Shown one piece after another: positions 8,481 through 15,967 of a DNA stretch of 64,000 nucleotides (its first letter is position 1; the number at the start of each line of letters is the position of its first letter). The DNA comes from a bacterium (lineage in GTDB: Bacteria; Bacillota; Clostridia; Lachnospirales; Lachnospiraceae), in contig JALFNN010000045.1 of NCBI GenBank assembly GCA_022774325.1, forward strand, positions 1 through 64,000. The letters are read 5' to 3'. The translations under genes and the position numbers were made by a program. Under the pieces are notes generated by a model, which saw only the letters and a list, made by a program, of their open reading frames with translations, was not told the origin of the DNA and did no database searches.

Positions 8481-10034
8481 TTACCGGATCCCTCGTTCCA
8501 TACTCTCTTCCGCCTCGTCCATCTGCTTCAGGATCTCCTGGTGCCGTTCATCGAACAGCAGTCCCTTATTGTATTTATAATACAATCCGCAGTCATTCTC
8601 TTTCAGGAACCAGATGCTGTAGTAATTCGTATTCAGCTCCGTCACGAATACGACCATCTCCTGACTCTCTCCGAATGCTTTTTCCAGGAATTCAAACGCA
8701 TGCTCCAGCATTTCCATCGTATGGTCGACCATTTCCTCCCGCTTTTCGGTCTCATCTGCAAAAAGCTCCCGGATCTGTTCAAACGCTTCATTGCCGGCCA
8801 GATGCTCTTCTTTGGCATAATTCCAGTAGCCTTCCAGTGTATCCACCACTTTTGCCATGCACCGCTCCCCGTCCCGGTCAAGCTTCTCAGCCTTTTTCTG
8901 ATCTTCGAATTCCTTTTTCGCCCGAAAATAGATCGTCTTGATGATTCCTCCGCTTGCATAGAGTTCTTCTGACATTCCTTCTTTCTCCACTTCACGGATC
9001 AAAGCACGATATTTCTTCAGCCATTCATACAGGGCAGATACATAGCGATCCATTTCATAGGTGTCTTTAAAAGCGCCCGCCAATCTTCCGGAAAGAAGGT
9101 TCACCACACTCAGTTTTTCATCAAACGCAGCAACCTTCAGCTTCTCCAGCGTATCCTCCCCATAGGTTCCTTCCAGAATCTTTTCAATTCCGTAATCCTT
9201 CCGATATTTCACATAGAGTTCCAGATAATTTGCGAAATCTTTTGCAATCTTCCAGTGCTGGATATACTGATGCACGACTTCCCGGTCCACCCTTTTTCCC
9301 AGTCTTTCATACACCTGGATCAGCCGGGAGAGATCCTCCCATCCCCTGGCAGTTGCAAACATTCTCCCGTCCACCGTCGTCTCCATCCGGTAGAAGTTCT
9401 CCCGCCTTGCATCCAGATAGGAGATGACCGCCGGATGCACGCCCACCTGATAGGCGTATTCTTTCCAGACATCAAAATTCTCTTCCACATCGATTTTCTT
9501 GATACGGTCCAGGGTCACCACATCAAATTCACGTACCGATTTATTATACTCAGGCGGGTTGCCCGCCGCAACGATGATCCATCCCTCCGGGACTTTCTGA
9601 TTTCCGAATGTCTTGCACTGCAGGAACTGCAGCATCGTTGGCGCCAGGGTCTCAGAGACACAGTTGATCTCATCAATGAAAAGAATTCCCTCTTTGTGTC
9701 CGGTAACTTCCATTTTGTCATACACCGACGCGATGATCTCGCTCATCGTATACTCCGTCACCGAATATTCTTTCCCTCCGTACTGTTTTTTCTGAATAAA
9801 CGGCAGCCCCACTGCGCTCTGGCGGGTATGATGGGTGATCGTATACGCCACCAGGCCGATCCCGCACTCTCTTGCCACCTGCTCCATGATCTGTGTCTTT
9901 CCGATTCCTGGAGGCCCCATCAGAAGGATCGGCCGCTGATGAATAGCGGGGATCATGTATTTTCCACATTCATCCTTTACTAAATACGCTTCGATCGCGT
10001 CCTTGATTTCCTGTTTTGCTCGCTTAATGTCCAT
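8481..10034 (-). CDS. MoxR-like AAA+ ATPase
   Basis: 517 residues from the ATG at 10034. The N-terminal AAA domain has Walker A GPPGIGKT (40-47), Walker B GILFIDEIN (116-124) and the sensor segment AAGNPPEYN (about 156-164). The region after about residue 270 is a long helical domain of unknown function, longer than in typical MoxR proteins (about 320 aa). The start overlaps the end of the VWA gene by 11 bp, so the two are translationally linked. MoxR ATPases with VWA partners act as chaperones that insert cofactors or remodel complexes; the client is unknown. A TTG start at 10058 is the alternative. Confidence 0.85.
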   Translation of the reverse strand: MDIKRAKQEIKDAIEAYLVKDECGKYMIPAIHQRPILLMGPPGIGKTQIMEQVARECGIGLVAYTITHHTRQSAVGLPFIQKKQYGGKEYSVTEYTMSEIIASVYDKMEVTGHKEGILFIDEINCVSETLAPTMLQFLQCKTFGNQKVPEGWIIVAAGNPPEYNKSVREFDVVTLDRIKKIDVEENFDVWKEYAYQVGVHPAVISYLDARRENFYRMETTVDGRMFATARGWEDLSRLIQVYERLGKRVDREVVHQYIQHWKIAKDFANYLELYVKYRKDYGIEKILEGTYGEDTLEKLKVAAFDEKLSVVNLLSGRLAGAFKDTYEMDRYVSALYEWLKKYRALIREVEKEGMSEELYASGGIIKTIYFRAKKEFEDQKKAEKLDRDGERCMAKVVDTLEGYWNYAKEEHLAGNEAFEQIRELFADETEKREEMVDHTMEMLEHAFEFLEKAFGESQEMVVFVTELNTNYYSIWFLKENDCGLYYKYNKGLLFDERHQEILKQMDEAEESMERGIR

Positions 10035-11349
10035 AGTTTTCCAATTCGTCCTCCTCAATCGTAAGCTTCATCGCCCACGGCGGAACCTCCACCTCAGGGC
10101 CTTCCCTTTCCATAAACACAAATGCAGTCTCATAGGGCGGCATCTGTTTCGGAAAGATACCCTGCCCGTCTGTAAAATAAATCACACCCTTCAGCCTAGC
10201 AAACTGATGATTTTCTATCATACGGTTGATATACTCAAATGCCGGCCTGAAATCCGTACCGCCTTCTCCGACCAGGTCCAGATGCTCCATGTACTCCCGC
10301 AGTTCCTCTTTATTCGTGATCTTCTGATCCGTCTGCACCTGCTCATCACACTGGAGAATATGGATATTGACTTTCCGGAAGAAGCTGTCGTTCTCACTTA
10401 AGATTCCATACGTCTCCTCCAGAAATTTTTTCACCAGTTCTCCGGAACAGGACATGGACGTATCGATCACGATCACAAAATCCTCGATCTTACTGACTTC
10501 TTTCCACTCCTGCGGCTCAATCAGCGGCATATTTCCGTACAATCGCAGCCCATAGCTGTAAAATCCATAATCAAAGGAATCCTCATCAATGGTCATCTCT
10601 TCCTTCAGCACGGCAAATTTTCTGAGAAATTTCCGGTAATCATACCGCTCCTTGTTCTCCACCCGGATCTGTTCCAGAAAATGGCCCGTTCCACCGGCAG
10701 TCTCCTGCGAAAATGTTTCCATCTCCGTCTGCATCTGTTCACTGATATCTTTCCATCTCTGATTCAGCTCACTATTTCTGTTCTTCTCCTCATCCTCAGC
10801 CCAGTATTTATGATCATCAACGGTAAATTCCGCCTGAAGACGAAGCATCTCTCTCTCTGAAAGCTCCCATCGCATCAGACTTCCGTAAACCTTCTCCGCC
10901 GTCAGCACCTTCATCTCACCTTGCATCTTCCGGTAGGTTTCCTGCCTGAGCCATGACTTGGCACGCCGGATATTCCGTGTGTTCCACCCGTCAATGATGG
11001 ATTCCGTCACGATGTCACAAGCCAGATTCCACCACAGCTTCTCCCTGCCCTTCCGCGTAATCATATGACGGAAAATGCAGTGCATCACGGCATGCAGATA
11101 AGCCCGGTTTACATCCAGCCTGTTTTTCCGGTAGAGTCCTCCGAGCTCTCCCGGATGAAAATACAGATTCCACCCGTCTGTGGCAACAAGCGATACCGAA
11201 AAATCCTGTACATACGCCAGGGAAGACAATGCCACATCTAGGAATCGCATCTGCAGATACAGTTCATTTCTTGAAAGCGCCAGGATCCGGCGGCCGATCT
11301 GCTCCAGCTGGTCTTCCTGCTTCGTATTCTCTTCCAAATTGAGTTCCAT
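10024..11349 (-). CDS. VWA-domain protein with DUF2201-like N-terminal metallopeptidase-type domain
   Basis: 441 residues. The C-terminal half is a VWA domain with a complete MIDAS metal site: DTSMS (296-300), the threonine in GGTDFRP (363-369) and the aspartate in YFTDGQG (391-397). The N-terminal half resembles the putative metallopeptidase domain that precedes this VWA type. Its zinc-binding helix reads HAVMH (86-90), so the histidines of HExxH remain but the catalytic glutamate is alanine; peptidase activity is therefore doubtful. It overlaps the AAA gene, the classical MoxR-VWA pairing. Cytosolic: no signal peptide or membrane segment. Confidence 0.85.
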   Translation of the reverse strand: MELNLEENTKQEDQLEQIGRRILALSRNELYLQMRFLDVALSSLAYVQDFSVSLVATDGWNLYFHPGELGGLYRKNRLDVNRAYLHAVMHCIFRHMITRKGREKLWWNLACDIVTESIIDGWNTRNIRRAKSWLRQETYRKMQGEMKVLTAEKVYGSLMRWELSEREMLRLQAEFTVDDHKYWAEDEEKNRNSELNQRWKDISEQMQTEMETFSQETAGGTGHFLEQIRVENKERYDYRKFLRKFAVLKEEMTIDEDSFDYGFYSYGLRLYGNMPLIEPQEWKEVSKIEDFVIVIDTSMSCSGELVKKFLEETYGILSENDSFFRKVNIHILQCDEQVQTDQKITNKEELREYMEHLDLVGEGGTDFRPAFEYINRMIENHQFARLKGVIYFTDGQGIFPKQMPPYETAFVFMEREGPEVEVPPWAMKLTIEEDELENYGH

Positions 11350-11376
11350 ATTCTTCCGCTTCTTTCCTTCTGCATT

Positions 11377-12375
11377 CTATAGAACGAATTTCTTCTTTCT
11401 TACCGGAAATCTCCGGTGTCTCTCATCCATCAGGATACTTAAGACTTCCGTCTGTCCGGTCCGGGATGCCAGATCAATCGCCCGCTCCAGCACATCCCTT
11501 TCAAAATACTCCATCCGACAGATAAATTCCACGATCTCCACCGGTGAACCGAGCGCATAATTCTCATGATCGTCAAGTTTTTTCAGACAATCCTTTATCA
11601 GATTCGTCAGATGTTCCCGGATATAAGTTTCATACCGCCTGCGTGCGGCATCCTCAAGTTTCACCGGATACATCAGTCTTGCAAGTGCGACCTGGACCGT
11701 AACCGCCTCATCATCCCGCACACCGGAAAGTGCGAACATTCTGTCGTATTTCAGGTAATCCAGCTCCCGGCGGTAGAAACATTCCCTGTATTCTCCACCC
11801 GAGCCGTAATAATGAGTCTCCACGATCCTTGCAGGCGTATTCTCCACAGCGTCCATGTAATGTTCCGGAAAAATGATCTTCGTGAACCGTTCTTCTTTTC
11901 CTTTTCCATAAACCAGAGTCGCCACGATCTCATAGCGGATCTCTGTCAGAATCTCCTTCAGACAGGACCGCTCTCCCTCATAAAAATCAATTTGAACATT
12001 CGACAGACGGCATCCGGTGAACACACCGCTTCCCATCCTCACGATCTCGTCTGTTCCGTGAAAGACTTTCATATTCATGCAGCCGTAAAATGCATAATTA
12101 CCGATCACCTTCACCGTAGGTGGAAGATGGATCTCCAGAAGATTGGCTCCGCATCTGAGCGGCAGATCCTGCATCTGGAATTCTTCCGCTCTGCTGTCCT
12201 CTTCAAAGAACTCCACATCTTCATCTTCCACCTGTTTGTGATTGGAAAATGCATAGGATGCAATGGAATTTATTCTATATTTTCCAACATTTTCCGGAAC
12301 TTTGACAACCTCCGATTCGCTCCACACACGAACCAGCTCCGCTCCGTCTTCTTTTCTTCTGAATGCAATTCTCAT
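11377..12375 (-). CDS. Leucine-rich-repeat (BspA/LRR_5-like) protein of the MoxR-VWA operon
   Basis: 332 residues. The pattern VPENVGKYRINSIASYAFSN and later EIHLPPTVKVIGNYAFYG, MNMKVF shows two or three LRR_5-type repeats between about residues 25 and 130. The C-terminal 60 residues (AIDLASRTGQTEVLSILMD) look helical and ankyrin-like. No signal peptide or membrane anchor is visible, unlike exported BspA proteins, so a cytosolic scaffold or client-recognition role with the neighbouring AAA/VWA pair is suggested. It ends 27 bp before the VWA start. Function unknown. Confidence 0.75.
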   Translation of the reverse strand: MRIAFRRKEDGAELVRVWSESEVVKVPENVGKYRINSIASYAFSNHKQVEDEDVEFFEEDSRAEEFQMQDLPLRCGANLLEIHLPPTVKVIGNYAFYGCMNMKVFHGTDEIVRMGSGVFTGCRLSNVQIDFYEGERSCLKEILTEIRYEIVATLVYGKGKEERFTKIIFPEHYMDAVENTPARIVETHYYGSGGEYRECFYRRELDYLKYDRMFALSGVRDDEAVTVQVALARLMYPVKLEDAARRRYETYIREHLTNLIKDCLKKLDDHENYALGSPVEIVEFICRMEYFERDVLERAIDLASRTGQTEVLSILMDERHRRFPVRKKKFVL

Positions 12376-12411
12376 GTCGTCTGTCTCTCTCTTTCAGGTT
12401 ACAATTGCACC

Positions 12412-13242
12412 TTATTTTTCTTTGCCCACATTCCGTGTCTCATACTTCAGATCACGCACCAGATAAGGCTGTCCATTTTCCTCAACCTCCATCTTCCAGA
12501 GCTTTTTTTCTTCTTCCAGCAGGACTTTGCCATATTTCTTATATAAATAGGTGGTCTCATGATAGTTGGCACCGCATTCGATCATGCACCAGCCCTCCTC
12601 CATCTCACAGAGGATCCATGAACACTCTTTCTTCGTTTTAAATATGAAATTCTTTGTAATCTGGAAATTCCTGCCCCATTCATAATGAACGATCTTGTCT
12701 CCCAGCCTGTATGCAGCCTCACTGAAACTGTAAAGCTCATGCGCCTCATGGAGCAAATGCTCCGGCCGCGGATTCAAACGAATCCGGCTTGCCGCATTAA
12801 AATTCTCATCCAACTGCAATGCACAGTTTAAGAACGGGGTAAATAAATACTGGGTCGCCTCATTGTACGGCATCGCCACGCATTCAATCTTACCGTCCAT
12901 TTCATAATAGATCAGATATCTGCAGTCCAACACATACCGCAGTTCCCGCACAGCCAGGATATCCCTGCATGGAATACATATCTCCTTTACCTCTCCGTCT
13001 TTCTTCGGAAAAAGAAGCATAATCTGTCCGTCAAATCTTGCCGCCAGATATTCAAAGGCTCCCCGCTCATATCCCTTGGCCGGTACCCATACCATCGCCT
13101 CCAGTGGCATTCCTTGTTCTTTCCACTTGGAAAGGTGCGGCAGATAGCACTCCCGCACCTCGTCCCATTCCCATATTCTTTTCGGCCACTCCTGAAGTGT
13201 TGCGCCGAAATCCACTACATTTCCGTTTCTCCCTTTTTTCAT
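12412..13242 (-). CDS. Uncharacterised protein, first gene of the MoxR-VWA operon
   Basis: 276 residues from the ATG at 13242, which has GGTGG 7 nt upstream; a longer frame to 13308 has no good site. No family was recognised. It is soluble, rich in aromatic and charged residues (Trp, Tyr, Glu), with beta-strand-like stretches such as QIMLLFPKKDG, KNFIFKTKKECSWILCEMEEG and YLVRDLKYE. It lies 36 bp before the LRR gene and about 75 bp after a clear promoter, so it is the first product of the operon. Confidence 0.7.
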   Translation of the reverse strand: MKKGRNGNVVDFGATLQEWPKRIWEWDEVRECYLPHLSKWKEQGMPLEAMVWVPAKGYERGAFEYLAARFDGQIMLLFPKKDGEVKEICIPCRDILAVRELRYVLDCRYLIYYEMDGKIECVAMPYNEATQYLFTPFLNCALQLDENFNAASRIRLNPRPEHLLHEAHELYSFSEAAYRLGDKIVHYEWGRNFQITKNFIFKTKKECSWILCEMEEGWCMIECGANYHETTYLYKKYGKVLLEEEKKLWKMEVEENGQPYLVRDLKYETRNVGKEK

Positions 13243-13324
13243 TCTGATCCACCTTCCACCGTATTCTGACAGACTTCGCCATCTGACGCTCTGTCCTGCC
13301 GAGCCCAATTAAACACATATAACT

Positions 13325-13353
13325 ATTATATACGTTCTCCTTATTCTTGTAAA
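13325..13353 (-). promoter_or_regulatory. Promoter of the MoxR-VWA operon
   Basis: On the minus strand TTTACA (13348-13353), 17 bp, TATAAT (13325-13330). It stands back to back with the promoter of the Rrf2-type gene, 26 bp away. Confidence 0.7.
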
Positions 13354-13378
13354 TACAGTTGCAATATGCTTTTTTCAT

Positions 13379-13407
13379 TTGAATACCTAGTAAATACGTG
13401 GTATTAT
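13379..13407 (+). promoter_or_regulatory. Promoter and probable autoregulatory operator of the Rrf2-family gene
   Basis: TTGAAT (13379-13384), 17 bp, TATTAT (13402-13407). The interval is filled by an inverted repeat AATACC (13382-13387) / GGTATT (13400-13405), similar in outline to IscR-type operators (ATACC...GGTAT). A repressor bound there would block its own promoter. Confidence 0.6.
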
Positions 13408-13501
13408 GTTAATATATAGGATGCCATGATTCCCATGGTTTTTCCCGTATAGAACGGGTTATCTGGAGCACGACATCAGAAATAAAGACGAGGTGAACAC
13501 T

Positions 13502-13939
13502 ATGAAAATCTCAACCAAAGGACGCTATGCACTCCGGCTTCTCCTTGATCTGGCACAGCACCGGAACTGCGGATTTGTTGCATTAAAAGATATTGCCAAA
13601 CGTCAGGATATCTCCAAAAAATATCTGGAACAGATCGTTCCCATGCTGAACCGTGCCGGATTTCTGCTCACCGGCCGCGGTTATCAGGGGGGATATGAGC
13701 TGGCGAAAGAACCTTCTTCCATCACTGTGGGAGACATTCTTCGCGTCACCGAAGGCAGCCTGGCACCGATCTCCTGTCTCGAGCAGGAACCGAATATGTG
13801 CCCGCGCTGCGGCGAATGTCTCACCCTTCCGATGTGGCAGGGACTTTACAAAACGGTCAACGAATATCTGGACAGCGTAACGCTGCAGGATATTCTAGAT
13901 CAACAGACGACCCTCTATGGCAATGATTATGTCATATAA
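13502..13939 (+). CDS. Rrf2/IscR-family transcriptional regulator
   Basis: 145 residues from the ATG at 13502, with GAGGTG just upstream. The N-terminal winged helix (MKISTKGRYALRLLLDLA, ISKKYLEQIVPMLNRAG, TGRGYQGGYELAK) is typical of Rrf2 proteins. Cysteines at 92, 100, 103 and 106 (SCLEQEPNMCPRCGECL) could hold an Fe-S cluster, suggesting a sensor of iron-sulphur or redox status. Cysteine-desulphurase genes, the usual neighbours, are not present; the gene stands alone between the MoxR-VWA operon and the convergent leuCD. The operator in its promoter supports autoregulation. Confidence 0.88.
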   Translation: MKISTKGRYALRLLLDLAQHRNCGFVALKDIAKRQDISKKYLEQIVPMLNRAGFLLTGRGYQGGYELAKEPSSITVGDILRVTEGSLAPISCLEQEPNMCPRCGECLTLPMWQGLYKTVNEYLDSVTLQDILDQQTTLYGNDYVI

Positions 13940-13941
13940 GA

Positions 13942-13967
13942 AAAAAAGGTCCCGCGGGACCTTTTTT
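13942..13967. terminator. Bidirectional terminator between the Rrf2 gene and leuD
   Basis: GGTCCCGCGGGACC (13948-13961) is a perfect palindrome flanked by A and T runs, so both strands read as a stem followed by U residues. It lies between convergent stop codons. Confidence 0.85.
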
Positions 13968-13970
13968 CAA

Positions 13971-14465
13971 TTACTGATTCTTTTTTGCATTTGTATAATT
14001 CACAAGTCCGCCTGCCGCGATCAGCTTCTGCATAAATTCCGGGAACGGCTGTCCCTGGAACTCGGTTCCTTTCGTACGGTTATAGATCTTGCCGGAGTCA
14101 AAATCCACTTCCACTTCATCGCCTGCCTCAATGTTTCTTGCCGCTTCCGGGCACTCAATGATCGGAAGCCCGATATTGATCGCATTGCGGTAGAAAATCC
14201 TCGCAAAGGTCTCTGCGATCACACAGCTTACCCCTGCCGTCTTCAGGCAAAGCGGTGCATGCTCTCTCGAAGAGCCACATCCAAAATTCTTATTTGCCAC
14301 GATCAGATCGCCCGGCTGTACTCTCTCCACAAAAGTCGGATCAATATCTACCATCGCATGCGTCGCAAGCTCTTTCGCGTCATAGGAATTCAGATATCTC
14401 GCCGGAATGATTACATCCGTATCTACATTATCACCATATTTAAATACATGTCCTTTTGCGTTCAT
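13971..14465 (-). CDS. leuD: 3-isopropylmalate dehydratase small subunit
   Basis: 164 residues, the short form found in clostridia and archaea rather than the ~200-residue enterobacterial form. [13 protein letters not shown] near the start and [15 protein letters not shown] are the family signatures. It partners LeuC to isomerise 2-isopropylmalate in leucine synthesis. Its ATG shares a base with the leuC stop (TAATG), so the two are translated as a coupled pair. Confidence 0.95.
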   Translation of the reverse strand: MNAKGHVFKYGDNVDTDVIIPARYLNSYDAKELATHAMVDIDPTFVERVQPGDLIVANKNFGCGSSREHAPLCLKTAGVSCVIAETFARIFYRNAINIGLPIIECPEAARNIEAGDEVEVDFDSGKIYNRTKGTEFQGQPFPEFMQKLIAAGGLVNYTNAKKNQ

Positions 14466-15739
14466 TATTTGTCACCTACTTTCTCCGGATTTGCAATATA
14501 CCCTGCAATTGCACTTGCTGCTGCCACTTCCGGTGACGCCAGATAAATCAGAGAATCCACATGTCCCATACGTCCGACAAAGTTTCTGTTCGTAGTTGAA
14601 ACACATTTTTCCCCTGCAGCCATAACTCCCATATGGCCTCCCATACAAGGACCGCAGCTCGGTGTGTTCACAGCGCAACCAGCATCAATAAAAATGTCGA
14701 TCAGTCCTTCCTTGATACACTGCTTATAAACCGCCTGTGTAGCCGGAACTACCATCACGCGCACATCCGGATGAACAGTATGTCCTTTCAGGATCGCAGC
14801 AGCTTTTCTCATATCGGAAATTCTTCCGTTGGTGCAGGATCCGATCACCACCTGGTTGATCACGATCGGTTCCATCGCTTCGATCTCATCGATGGTCTTC
14901 GCATTGCCCGGAAGATGCGGGAACGCAACCGTCGGGCGGACTTCAGAAAGATCCACAACAACAACTTCATCATACTCGGCATCCTCATCCGGTGCGTAAA
15001 TCTTATATTCTTTATCTGTATGTTCTTTCAGATACGCTTCCGTCTGTTCATCAACCATAAAGATTCCGTTCTTTGCTCCGGCCTCAATTGCCATATTCGC
15101 CATCGTGAAACGGTCATCCATTGTCAGGTACTTCAGGCCGTCACCCATGAATTCCATGGATTTATACAGTGCTCCGTCCACCCCGATTCTGCCGATGATA
15201 TGAAGGATCACATCTTTACCGGTCACATACGGTCCCGGTTTGCCGGTCAGCTCAAACTTGATTGCTGACGGAACTTTGAACCAGAGTTCTCCGGTCGCCA
15301 TACCTGTTGAAATATCTGTGGTTCCCACACCCGTTGAAAATGCTCCGAGTGCTCCGTATGTACAGGTGTGTGAATCTGCCCCGATAATACACTCACCGGC
15401 AGCAACGATACCATATTCTGGAAGGATCGCATGCTCCACACCACATTTGCCCTGTACCAGATACCATTTCAATCCCTGCTCCTTTGCGAAATCCTGAATC
15501 GCTTTGGAGTTCTCTGCTGACTTGATATCCTTATTCGGTGTAAAGTGATCCGGTACCAGAACCACCTTGTCTTTGTCAAATACTTTATCTGCCATCTGTC
15601 TGAAAATCGGCAGCGCCATAGGACCTGTGATATCATTCGCCATCACGACATCCAGCTTTGCTTCAATGAGCTGTCCCGCCACAACCAAGTCCAGTCCTGC
15701 ATGGTCCGCAAGAATCTTCTGCGTCATCGTCATTCCCAT
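14465..15739 (-). CDS. leuC: 3-isopropylmalate dehydratase large subunit
   Basis: 424 residues, an aconitase-family 4Fe-4S enzyme. [15 protein letters not shown] is the aconitase signature, and the cluster cysteines are in IGSCTNGR and CGPCMGG. Starts [15 protein letters not shown] with an AAGGAGG site. The space upstream (15740-15967) is mostly occupied by a hairpin-rich short element instead of a recognisable T-box, and no clear promoter was found, so how leuCD is expressed here is unclear. leuA and leuB are not in the window. Confidence 0.95.
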   Translation of the reverse strand: MGMTMTQKILADHAGLDLVVAGQLIEAKLDVVMANDITGPMALPIFRQMADKVFDKDKVVLVPDHFTPNKDIKSAENSKAIQDFAKEQGLKWYLVQGKCGVEHAILPEYGIVAAGECIIGADSHTCTYGALGAFSTGVGTTDISTGMATGELWFKVPSAIKFELTGKPGPYVTGKDVILHIIGRIGVDGALYKSMEFMGDGLKYLTMDDRFTMANMAIEAGAKNGIFMVDEQTEAYLKEHTDKEYKIYAPDEDAEYDEVVVVDLSEVRPTVAFPHLPGNAKTIDEIEAMEPIVINQVVIGSCTNGRISDMRKAAAILKGHTVHPDVRVMVVPATQAVYKQCIKEGLIDIFIDAGCAVNTPSCGPCMGGHMGVMAAGEKCVSTTNRNFVGRMGHVDSLIYLASPEVAAASAIAGYIANPEKVGDK

Positions 15740-15774
15740 GATTAAATTCCTCCTTGGATCATTTATTAAGTTGA

Positions 15775-15945
15775 ATCTTCAAGTACGCCTCGGCGTACTT
15801 GCTGCGAGGTGCGCGTCATGCTTTGCATGACACAATACATCTGCGCACCTCTGCAATCCGCCGGAGGCTTAATCTTGGAAGAAGATTTGACTCCCACCAA
15901 GACTAGCTTACCGCAACTCGCCACCTATGGAGGTGGGAGTCTCAT
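15775..15945. mobile_element. Short hairpin-ended element, IS200/IS605-like (non-autonomous) in the leuC leader
   Basis: At one side is a perfect hairpin AAGTACGCC-TC-GGCGTACTT (15781-15800), in the middle a stem GAGGTGCGC/GCGCACCTC enclosing a second hairpin, and at the other side a bulged hairpin ACTC-G-CCACCTATGGAGGTGG-GAGT (about 15916-15940). GACTCCCACC (15889-15898) is also repeated inverted at 15932-15941. A closely similar 30-bp copy of the bulged hairpin (15912-15941) occurs at 59443-59472. Bulged subterminal hairpins at both ends without terminal inverted repeats are typical of IS200/IS605 elements and their palindrome-only derivatives. No transposase or TnpB remains. Confidence 0.5.
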
Positions 15946-15967
15946 CTTTATTTCAAGATGAAATTAC

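Noticed and set aside
15740-15967. T-box leader for leuCD
   Set aside because: The GGTGGGAGTC segment looks like part of a T-box at first, but there is no AGTA/stem I pattern, no GGTGG-ACCGCG sequence and no terminator before leuC; the hairpins fit a mobile-element end better.
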